A stretch of DNA of 30,453 nt. It comes from Clostridiales bacterium (lineage in GTDB: Bacteria; Bacillota_A; Clostridia; Christensenellales; Christensenellaceae). The stretch spans positions 1-30,453 of the forward strand of contig QANA01000058.1 of the NCBI GenBank assembly GCA_003149735.1, given 5' to 3'. Each line of letters begins with the position of its first letter. Within the stretch, counting starts at the first letter, position 1. The position numbers and the translations under genes are program-made. The notes under the pieces are model-generated. The model had not been told where the DNA came from. It searched no databases and saw nothing but the letters and a program-made list of their open reading frames with translations. Below are positions 22,930-30,453 of the stretch, piece after piece.

Positions 22930-24124
22930 AGGCTTTCCTTTGCAGCAGGTGCAGTGCTTCATCCAGAATACCATCTGCAATCTGCTCCTTTTCCGCTTTT
23001 TGCAAAACCTTTTTAGTTCCATCTGCAAAAAATAAAGTCACCAAATTTTCATCACTGCCAAAACCGATATCCGCTCGGGAAATATCATTGGCAGCAATCA
23101 TATCCAGATGCTTACGCTGCAATTTTGCCAATGCATTTTGTTCCAGATCTGCCGCTTCCGCCGCAAAACCTACCAATATCTGCTTCTGTTTTTTCGCCCC
23201 AAGATTTTGCAGAATATCCTGCGTCCGCACCAAAGACAGTTTCATGTCTTCGCCTTTTTTAATCTTTCCCGGCTGATAAGAAGCAGGCGTATAATCTGCT
23301 ACCGCTGCCGCTTTTACGGCAATATCCACTTGCGGAAAGACTTCCATACAAGCCGTATACATTTGCTGCGCACTCTCAACGCTCCGCACTTCTACTCCTG
23401 CGGGAGCTTCCAGTGCAGTTGGTCCGCTAATCAGCGTCACATGAGCACCTCTGTTTACTGCTGCCCTTGCAATTGCATAACCCATTTTCCCGGTAGAACG
23501 ATTGGATAAATAGCGCACATCATCTAAGCGTTCCCGCGTTGGCCCGGCGGTCACCATCAACCGTATTCCTTCCAAATCTTTTGGAGCCAGCGCCGCTTCT
23601 ATCGCTTCACAGATTTCCTGCGGTTCCGCCATACGCCCATCCCCGGTATCTCCACATGCCAGCATGCCAGAACCCGGAGCTACCATCAGGCAACCATCTT
23701 CCCGCAACTGCATCATATTGCGCTGTACTGCCGCATGGTGCAGCATTGCCGTATTCATCGCAGGAGCAAACATCACTTTTCCCCGCGCTGCCAGCAAAAG
23801 TGTGGAAAGAAAATCATCGGCAATCCCATTAGCTGCCTTCGCTATTATGTTAGCCGTTGCCGGCGCAATCACAATCAAATCCGCCAGTTTTGCCAGCGCA
23901 ACATGCTCTACTTCATAGGGAGTCTCCCGTGAAAATGTATCCGTCACGACCCGATTGGCCGAAAGCGTCTCAAATGTCAGCGGTGTAATAAAACGGCAAG
24001 CGTTAGCAGTCATGCAGACATGTACATCTGCACCTTTCTTTTTAAGCAGGCTGACCAGCATGGCGGCCTTGTAAGCTGCGATTCCGCCAGTCACTCCCAC
24101 TACAATATGCTTTCCCTTAATCAT
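22928..24124 (-). CDS. coaBC: Bifunctional phosphopantothenoylcysteine decarboxylase / phosphopantothenate-cysteine ligase
   Basis: A 398-residue fusion enzyme of coenzyme A synthesis. The flavin-dependent decarboxylase CoaC (about 1-180) shows GVTGGIAAYKAA, catalytic His in VEHVALAKLAD, APATANIIAK, the substrate motif APAMNTAM and the Cys flap SGMLACGDTGDGRM. The ligase CoaB (about 190-398) shows VTAGPTRERLDDVRYLSNRS, the KIKKG motif with the nucleotide-binding lysines, and ILVGFAAE. The ATG at 24124 overlaps rpoZ by 8 bases (ATGATTAA), so translation may be coupled. It is the last gene of yicC-remA-gmk-rpoZ-coaBC. Confidence 0.97.
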   Translation of the reverse strand: MIKGKHIVVGVTGGIAAYKAAMLVSLLKKKGADVHVCMTANACRFITPLTFETLSANRVVTDTFSRETPYEVEHVALAKLADLIVIAPATANIIAKAANGIADDFLSTLLLAARGKVMFAPAMNTAMLHHAAVQRNMMQLREDGCLMVAPGSGMLACGDTGDGRMAEPQEICEAIEAALAPKDLEGIRLMVTAGPTRERLDDVRYLSNRSTGKMGYAIARAAVNRGAHVTLISGPTALEAPAGVEVRSVESAQQMYTACMEVFPQVDIAVKAAAVADYTPASYQPGKIKKGEDMKLSLVRTQDILQNLGAKKQKQILVGFAAEAADLEQNALAKLQRKHLDMIAANDISRADIGFGSDENLVTLFFADGTKKVLQKAEKEQIADGILDEALHLLQRKA

Positions 24125-24314
24125 CTTTGCGAATATAAGTAACTTTGTTCTGATTGATTTCCTCTATTGCTTGGGAAACAGGGTTGGGATTGGCAGGTTC
24201 AATCAGCGGCTCTGCCCCTCCTACCAACTGGCGTGCCCGTTTTGCAATTTCCACAATCAATGTATATCTACAATCTACCTTTTCCAAAATTTCTTCCAAA
24301 TCCGGCTGAAACAT
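24117..24314 (-). CDS. rpoZ: RNA polymerase omega subunit
   Basis: A 65-residue omega subunit that supports RNA polymerase assembly by binding beta-prime. It begins MFQPDLEEILEKVDCRYTLI and contains VEIAKRARQL and the conserved NPVSQAIEEI segment. ATG at 24314 follows AAGGGGG at good spacing; the frame open to 24425 overlaps gmk and is not used. Length is normal for Firmicutes. It lies 13 bases after gmk and overlaps coaBC. Confidence 0.95.
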   Translation of the reverse strand: MFQPDLEEILEKVDCRYTLIVEIAKRARQLVGGAEPLIEPANPNPVSQAIEEINQNKVTYIRKDD

Positions 24315-24327
24315 ATGCTGATCCCCC

Positions 24328-24879
24328 TTATTTTTCAATAATATCGATGACCTGCTGCACTGCTTGCTGCAAATCGTCGTTGACAACCACATAATCGTAC
24401 TGTTCTTGATATTGCATTTCCTCAAAAGCGCGCTTGGTACGCTTTTCTATCTGATCAGGCGTTTCTGTTTTTCTACCTACCAGACGACTACGCAATATTT
24501 CCATACTGGGCGGTGCAATAAAAATCAATTCTGCCTCCGGCACTTTCTTTTTGATATTCATGCCGCCTTTGACATCAATTTCCAAAATCACATTGATACC
24601 TTGAGCAAGCTGCTTACGCACCGGCTCTTCCGGAGTACCATAACTGTTATCAAAAAAGCTCTCATACTCCAAAAAACCATCTTCCTCAATCATCTGTGCA
24701 AATTTTTCTTTTGAGACATAATAATAATCCACACCTTCCTGCTCTCCCGGCCGAGGAGCTCTGGTCGTGCAGGAAACACTGAGCGCCACATTATCCTTCC
24801 GGCGCAGCACCTGTTTAATCACCGTTCCCTTACCGGCACCGGACGGGCCGGAAATGACAATTAATTTGCCTTTATTCAT
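24328..24879 (-). CDS. gmk: Guanylate kinase
   Basis: A 183-residue GMP kinase (GMP + ATP to GDP + ADP). It has the P-loop ISGPSGAGKGTV (about 9-20), the GMP-binding SCTTRAPRPGE, GVDYYYVSKEKF, FLEYESFFDNSYGTP, and the LID-containing region LRSRLVGRKTETPDQIEKR. Length and motifs are standard. The ATG at 24879 has GAGGG about 10 bases upstream. It follows remA by 13 bases in the conserved order remA-gmk-rpoZ. Confidence 0.97.
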   Translation of the reverse strand: MNKGKLIVISGPSGAGKGTVIKQVLRRKDNVALSVSCTTRAPRPGEQEGVDYYYVSKEKFAQMIEEDGFLEYESFFDNSYGTPEEPVRKQLAQGINVILEIDVKGGMNIKKKVPEAELIFIAPPSMEILRSRLVGRKTETPDQIEKRTKRAFEEMQYQEQYDYVVVNDDLQQAVQQVIDIIEK

Positions 24880-24892
24880 ACGTTTATATCCC

Positions 24893-25150
24893 TCAGATTT
24901 CTTCTGTCAATATACTTTCTTTTGCCGCACAGCGGCTGGCAATCGTCTCCGGTTGAATCGCCGAAAGAATCACATGATAACTGTCAGTAATAATCACTGC
25001 TCTGGTGCGGCGGCCACAAGTCGCATCCACCAGCATCCCCTTTCCTTTCGCCTCCTGAACAATGCGTTTTATAGGCGCAGACTCGGGCGCAACCATTGCC
25101 ACGATCCGATCAGAGGATACGATATTGCCAAATCCGATGTTGACCATCAT
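24893..25150 (-). CDS. remA: RemA-family DNA-binding regulator (DUF370)
   Basis: An 85-residue protein with [38 protein letters not shown] and the strongly conserved [19 protein letters not shown], matching RemA (YlzA). In B. subtilis RemA activates biofilm matrix and osmoprotectant genes by wrapping DNA; in clostridia its targets are largely unknown. Two ATGs start the frame (25150 and 25147); GAGG lies about 10 bases before the first. It lies between yicC and gmk as in B. subtilis. Confidence 0.95.
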   Translation of the reverse strand: MMVNIGFGNIVSSDRIVAMVAPESAPIKRIVQEAKGKGMLVDATCGRRTRAVIITDSYHVILSAIQPETIASRCAAKESILTEEI

Positions 25151-25162
25151 TTTGCTGCTACC

Positions 25163-26038
25163 TCATTCCATGTTCTGTATCTGTTCTCGAATACGCTCAA
25201 TTTCTCCCTTAGCTGCCAATACCGCTTTGGTAATTATAATATCCGAGGCTTTGGAACCAATGGTATTGAACTCCCGATTCAACTCCTGAATCAGAAAATC
25301 CATGCTGCGCCCAGTAGCTTCTTCCGAACGAAGCATCTGCTCCAACTCTTTTAAATGACTCTTGATGCGCACAATTTCTTCCGTAATGCTAGCTTTATCC
25401 GAAAAATAGAGAATTTCCGCATTAAAACGGTTTTCATCGATCCCGCTGCCTGCCATATATTCTTCCACTTTATTGCGCAGCTTTTCACGATACTCTTCAA
25501 CGACCAGCGGTTCTCTCTGCTCAATCCCTGCCAAGATATCCACCAACGTCTGCTTACGCTCCAACAGATCCTCTGCCATGCGTCTGCCTTCCGTTTCTCT
25601 GGCAGCAATCAAAGCGTCCAGCGCCTGTGTCAGCGCTGCCAGCAGCGCTTCTTTGAGTACTGATTCTTCTTTCTCTGCCTCTTCAAAAGTAATAACACCT
25701 TCCATGCGCATAAGAGAGGTGATGGACAGGTCATTGGAAACATCTACCTGCTTCAAAATAGTGGTGGCGGCATTTACATACTGCTTTGCCGCTTCCACAT
25801 TCACCTGCATTTCCCCCAAAGAACCGGATGTATCTTTATAATTTATAAAAATATCTATCCTTCCTCTTGCCAAACGGCGCTTTACTTCCGCTCGCACAAA
25901 ATCTTCGAGAAACATAAGAAACCGCGGTGTCCGAATATTCATATCCAGATAACGATGGTTAACACTCTTCAATTCTACTGTAAAGCAATGGCTGCCGACT
26001 TCCGCCTCGCCTCTGCCAAATCCAGTCATGCTGTTCAC
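25163..26038 (-). CDS. yicC: YicC/YloC-family endoribonuclease
   Basis: A 291-residue YicC-like protein with the N-terminal signature SMTGFGRGEAEVG, VELKSVNHRYLDMNIRTPR, LARGRIDIFINY, and the C-terminal DUF1732 part (KASITEEIVRIKSHL, GRSMDFLIQELNREFNTIGS). Family members act as endoribonucleases. The start is GTG at 26038, with GAGGA 8 bases upstream. It is the first gene of yicC-remA-gmk-rpoZ-coaBC and has its own promoter at 26084-26112. Confidence 0.94.
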   Translation of the reverse strand: MNSMTGFGRGEAEVGSHCFTVELKSVNHRYLDMNIRTPRFLMFLEDFVRAEVKRRLARGRIDIFINYKDTSGSLGEMQVNVEAAKQYVNAATTILKQVDVSNDLSITSLMRMEGVITFEEAEKEESVLKEALLAALTQALDALIAARETEGRRMAEDLLERKQTLVDILAGIEQREPLVVEEYREKLRNKVEEYMAGSGIDENRFNAEILYFSDKASITEEIVRIKSHLKELEQMLRSEEATGRSMDFLIQELNREFNTIGSKASDIIITKAVLAAKGEIERIREQIQNME

Positions 26039-26083
26039 GAAAATATCCTCATTTCATCTTATATTCATTGATAAAATCAAATT

Positions 26084-26112
26084 ATTATAGCACAGTTTCA
26101 TAAAAAAGAAAA
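26084..26112 (-). promoter_or_regulatory. Extended -10 promoter of the yicC operon
   Basis: On the minus strand TATAAT (26089-26084) is preceded by TGTGC, giving an extended -10 element. The -35 hexamer at 17-base spacing, TTTTCT (26112-26107), is poor. The 14 bases AACTGTGCTATAAT are identical to those of the priA promoter. The predicted start is near 26077, about 40 bases before the GTG of yicC. Confidence 0.65.
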
Positions 26113-26122
26113 CAAGTTATTG

Positions 26123-27094
26123 TTATTTCACCTTAAACAACTCGTCCTGTGTTGGCGGAGAGATCGTCTCACCGCAATCTGTACAAATTCCATATTCAGG
26201 AGACATAAACTCACCAATACAGGCTGCCTCAATTCCCTGCTCACGTAAGGCTTCCAATAAAGGCGCCTCATCCCCATGCTGCACAATCAACAAACTGCCG
26301 CTGGAAATCAAGCGATACGGTTCCAGCCCATAATGTGCACAAACTTTTCCGGCAATAGCATTCACGGGAATATTGCCCTTTCTGAGCAATAACCCTAACC
26401 CTGCCGCTTCCGCCACTTCATGAGCCGCTCCGTAGACTCCGCCTTCTGTGATGTCATGCATGGCAACAGCCCCCATCTTTTTGGCTATGCCAGCCTCCTT
26501 CACCACACTCAGCGCTTCTTTCATTCCTTTCAGCTGCGCTCGTTCCTGCTCCGATAATAAGTGCTCTGCCATCTGTGGATGATCTCCGCAAAGGATCAGC
26601 GCTCCTTCAATACCGCAGGATTTGGTTAGAATCAGATGATCACCCGGGCGAATATCACTGTACTGCAAAATACGATCCGTCTTCCCAATAGCTGCTACAG
26701 ATATGACCGCTTTATTTACCGCTTCTGTTACTTCCGTATGACCGCCCACAATATCGATATTCAATTTATGTGCTTCTTCATAAATTTCCTGCATCATATT
26801 GCTTAAATGTTCCAAATCATACTGCGGAGGCAGCAAAATGGTCACCAGCATGGCAAACGGTTCGCCTCCCGAAGCAGCAATATCGTTAGCGGAAATATGT
26901 ACTGCCAGGGCACCTGCTCCCTGCTCGGCAGCAGTAATCGGGTCTGTAGAAAGTACACAATATTGTCCGCCAAAATCCAATGCTGCACAATCCACGCCGA
27001 CGCCCGAACCAATCAATACCTCCTTACGGGTAATATGCAGTTTATTCAACACAATTTTACTCAACTGTTCATTCGTCAATTTACCAATTTCCAC
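26123..27094 (-). CDS. AIR synthase-related protein (PurM/HypE/ThiL/SelD superfamily), function unknown
   Basis: About 323 residues with the two-domain AIR-synthase fold. Domain 1 has IGSGVGVDCAALDF, STDPITAAEQGAGALAVHI, SANDIAASGGEPFAMLVT and DIVGGHTEV; domain 2 has HDITEGGVYGAAHEVAEAAG and ISSGSLLIV. The closest group seems to be the HypE-like AIR synthase proteins of Clostridia. It lacks a HypE C-terminal cysteine motif and SelD signatures, so I give no symbol. The likely start is GTG at 27094, with AGGA 8 bases upstream; ATG at 27109 has no Shine-Dalgarno but overlaps a leader ORF stop. A strong terminator precedes it, and a weak 5-base-pair hairpin with a U-rich tract lies at its stop. 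No hyp, sel or thi genes are nearby. Confidence 0.8.
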   Translation of the reverse strand: MEIGKLTNEQLSKIVLNKLHITRKEVLIGSGVGVDCAALDFGGQYCVLSTDPITAAEQGAGALAVHISANDIAASGGEPFAMLVTILLPPQYDLEHLSNMMQEIYEEAHKLNIDIVGGHTEVTEAVNKAVISVAAIGKTDRILQYSDIRPGDHLILTKSCGIEGALILCGDHPQMAEHLLSEQERAQLKGMKEALSVVKEAGIAKKMGAVAMHDITEGGVYGAAHEVAEAAGLGLLLRKGNIPVNAIAGKVCAHYGLEPYRLISSGSLLIVQHGDEAPLLEALREQGIEAACIGEFMSPEYGICTDCGETISPPTQDELFKVK

Positions 27095-27105
27095 AAAATT
27101 TTTCC

Positions 27106-27147
27106 TCATTTGTTTATTTTCAAATTCATCATATCATATTTTTCCAT
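27106..27147 (-). CDS. Possible 13-codon leader peptide before the AIR synthase-like gene
   Basis: MEKYDMMNLKINK starts at ATG 27147 behind GAAGG with 5-base spacing and ends at TGA 27108-27106. Its stop lies inside TGAGGA, whose AGGA is the likely Shine-Dalgarno of the next gene (GTG at 27094). Translation of this ORF would thus deliver ribosomes to that start. It may be chance in an AT-rich leader; no amino-acid run suggests attenuation. Confidence 0.3.
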   Translation of the reverse strand: MEKYDMMNLKINK

Positions 27148-27174
27148 AGATGCCTTCTTTTTTTCATTTTTTAT

Positions 27175-27210
27175 ATCAAAAAAACTGTCTGCGACATTTT
27201 TCGCAGACAG
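27175..27210 (-). terminator. Intrinsic terminator of pcrA-ligA
   Basis: A perfect 10-base-pair stem (27185-27194 with 27201-27210, CTGTCTGCGA) with a 6-base loop is followed on the minus strand by seven T (27184-27178). It begins 8 bases after the ligA stop codon. The 65 bases between it and the next gene are very AT-rich and show no clear promoter. Confidence 0.95.
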
Positions 27211-27217
27211 TCTGTTC

Positions 27218-29185
<1,968 letters not shown>

Positions 29186-29190
29186 CTAAT

Positions 29191-30453
29191 TCATTCTATC
29201 ACTGTCAGCGGCGCAAAACTCAAAAACAACTTCTTTTCTCCGCCGGCAAAAGCAATACGTGCTACCCGCTGATCTCCCTGCCCGTCTATGGCAAGGATCG
29301 TTCCTTTGCCGAATTTTCCATGCTCCACAACGCCACCTACCCGGAAACTGCCGGGATCTGCCGTAGCTTTGGGCACAAATTCCGCCTTTGCCTGGAAGAA
29401 ATTGATACGCGGTTTCGTTGTCTCTTCCCGGTGCCCTATCTGTTTTACATCTTTTCGTACCGACAGATTCTCCACTGCTTCCGGCGGAATATCCCGCAAA
29501 AAACGCGAAGGGGCATTGCTGCTGCTCCCGCCGGAATACATAGTTCGGGTGGCGCTGCCAGTCAAATAAAGCAGATTTTTAGCTCTTGTCATGCCAACAT
29601 AACAAAGCCTTCTCTCCTCATCCAGCTTTCCCTCTTCCACCGAACGTTTGGAAGGAAACAGATTTTCCTCCATACCCGCCATAAATACTGTATCAAATTC
29701 CAAACCTTTGGAGCTATGCAGTGTCATCAACGTCACGCCCCCCTCTTCTTCCACAGTATCCATATCGGTAATCAACGAAACGGTAGAAAGAAATTCTTCC
29801 AATGTAGGTTCTTCTGCCTGTGCCTCATAAACACGCGCCGAGTTAATCAATTCCTGCACGTTTTCAATCTTTGCCTCGGCAGTAATATCATCATCTGACA
29901 GCAGCATAGCATGATAACCGCTCCGTTCAAACACAATTTCTATCATCTCTCCGATAGACTTGCCTTCTGCTGCCGTTTCTATTCCCCGCAGCACTTCCAA
30001 CAAAGGTGAAAATTTGGCAGTACCACCTTTCATAAATGAATCTGCACCGGCTGCCGCTTCCATCAGGGAAAGGCGATTTGCCTCTGCATATTCAGTCAGT
30101 CTGTTAACCGTTACATTGCCGATTCCTCTCTTAGGCGTATTAATAATGCGCAAAAAAGCAGTATCAGCCATCGGATTTTCCAGCAAAGTCAGGTAAGCTA
30201 CAATATCCTTGATTTCTTTACGCGCATAAAAGCTCATACCACCGTACACCCGATAAGGAATGCCATACATGCGCAATTTTTCTTCCAGTACCCGCGATTG
30301 TGTATGCGTGCGGTACAGCACGGCAATCTCTTCATACTTTTTTCCACCACGCACCAATCCGGAAATTTCTTTGGCAATAAATTCCCCTTCCGCGTATTCA
30401 CTGTAAGCAGTGTACACTTTAGGTTTGGGGCCATCCGTTTTTGCAGACCAGGG
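29191..30453 (-). CDS. pcrA: ATP-dependent DNA helicase PcrA, C-terminal part (cut by window edge)
   Basis: The 420 visible codons hold domains 2A/2B and the C-terminus of a UvrD/PcrA superfamily 1A helicase used in repair and recombination. They show motif IV EEIAVLYRTHTQSRVLEE, motif V VTLMTLHSSKGLEFDTVF with MEENLFPS, and motif VI EERRLCYVGMTRAKNLLYL. A flexible linker leads to the Tudor-like RNA-polymerase-binding domain of PcrA (VEHGKFGKGTILAI through LTVIE). The reading frame continues to base 30453, so the Walker A and B motifs lie outside the window. pcrA-ligA is a conserved Firmicute pair. Confidence 0.96.
   Translation of the reverse strand, partial: PWSAKTDGPKPKVYTAYSEYAEGEFIAKEISGLVRGGKKYEEIAVLYRTHTQSRVLEEKLRMYGIPYRVYGGMSFYARKEIKDIVAYLTLLENPMADTAFLRIINTPKRGIGNVTVNRLTEYAEANRLSLMEAAAGADSFMKGGTAKFSPLLEVLRGIETAAEGKSIGEMIEIVFERSGYHAMLLSDDDITAEAKIENVQELINSARVYEAQAEEPTLEEFLSTVSLITDMDTVEEEGGVTLMTLHSSKGLEFDTVFMAGMEENLFPSKRSVEEGKLDEERRLCYVGMTRAKNLLYLTGSATRTMYSGGSSSNAPSRFLRDIPPEAVENLSVRKDVKQIGHREETTKPRINFFQAKAEFVPKATADPGSFRVGGVVEHGKFGKGTILAIDGQGDQRVARIAFAGGEKKLFLSFAPLTVIE

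Noticed and set aside
22789..23028. An 80-codon N-terminal extension of priA
   Set aside because: It would translate through the coaBC terminator and the priA promoter, and PriA family proteins begin at the residue encoded at 22788.
26123..27094. Assignment of the AIR synthase-like protein as SelD or ThiL
   Set aside because: The catalytic Cys/Sec segment of SelD and the ThiL signatures are not present, and context gives no support.

Overview
The window is a dense stretch of bacterial chromosome in which every protein gene I can support lies on the minus strand, so the genes are transcribed from high to low coordinates. Gene content and order point to an endospore-forming Firmicute of the class Clostridia. 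The run yicC-remA-gmk-rpoZ-coaBC-priA-def-fmt-rsmB-rlmN-prpC-prkC-rsgA-rpe follows the Bacillus subtilis order. So do mrnC-rlmB-sigH (lacking yacP/rae1) and prmA-mtaB-(hinT)-rpsU-yqfC-yqfD. sigH, cwlD, yqfC and yqfD indicate sporulation. The GC content is moderate, strong Shine-Dalgarno sequences are common, and several genes start with TTG or GTG. I cannot assign a genus.

Layout in the direction of transcription: (a) 30453-27218 holds the 3' part of pcrA and complete ligA, closed by a strong terminator. (b) 27147-26123 holds a stand-alone AIR-synthase-like gene, preceded by a possible 13-codon leader ORF. (c) 26112-22928 is yicC-remA-gmk-rpoZ-coaBC with its own promoter, ending in a terminator that contains the coaBC stop codon. 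(d) 22824-8085 is a chain of 15 tightly spaced or overlapping genes: priA, def, fmt, rsmB, rlmN, prpC, prkC, rsgA, rpe, a Lit/DUF1461 membrane protein, tsaD, cwlD, mrnC, rlmB and sigH. (e) 8073-4725 is greA-lysS-small membrane protein with a sigma-A promoter and a terminator. (f) 4713-1036 is dusB-prmA-mtaB-hinT. (g) 938-581 is monocistronic rpsU with a promoter, a structured leader and a terminator. (h) 511-1 is yqfC and the beginning of yqfD.

Most genes serve translation and its quality control. They cover tRNA modification (DusB, MtaB, TsaD), rRNA modification and maturation (RlmN, RsmB, RlmB, mini-RNase III, RsgA), ribosomal protein S21 and its modifying partner PrmA, initiator formylation and deformylation (Fmt, Def), and aminoacylation (LysS). 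Around these sit replication and repair (PriA, LigA, PcrA), transcription (rpoZ, GreA, SigH), Ser/Thr phosphorylation signalling (PrkC/PrpC) and cofactor, nucleotide and sugar metabolism (CoaBC, Gmk, Rpe).

I see no mobile element, CRISPR array, tRNA, rRNA or defence island, and no plainly new multi-gene system. The points worth a second look are an apparent AUA start codon for rsgA, a promoter that should give a leaderless priA mRNA, a two-hairpin rpsU leader whose loop can pair with the ribosome-binding site, and a terminator hairpin placed directly before dusB. To these I add a LysRS with an appended tRNA-binding domain, an acidic N-terminal extension on SigH, a Lit-family gene inside a housekeeping operon, and the isolated AIR-synthase-like gene. 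No gene-free stretch exceeds 300 bases; the longest gap is 810-1035, upstream of rpsU.
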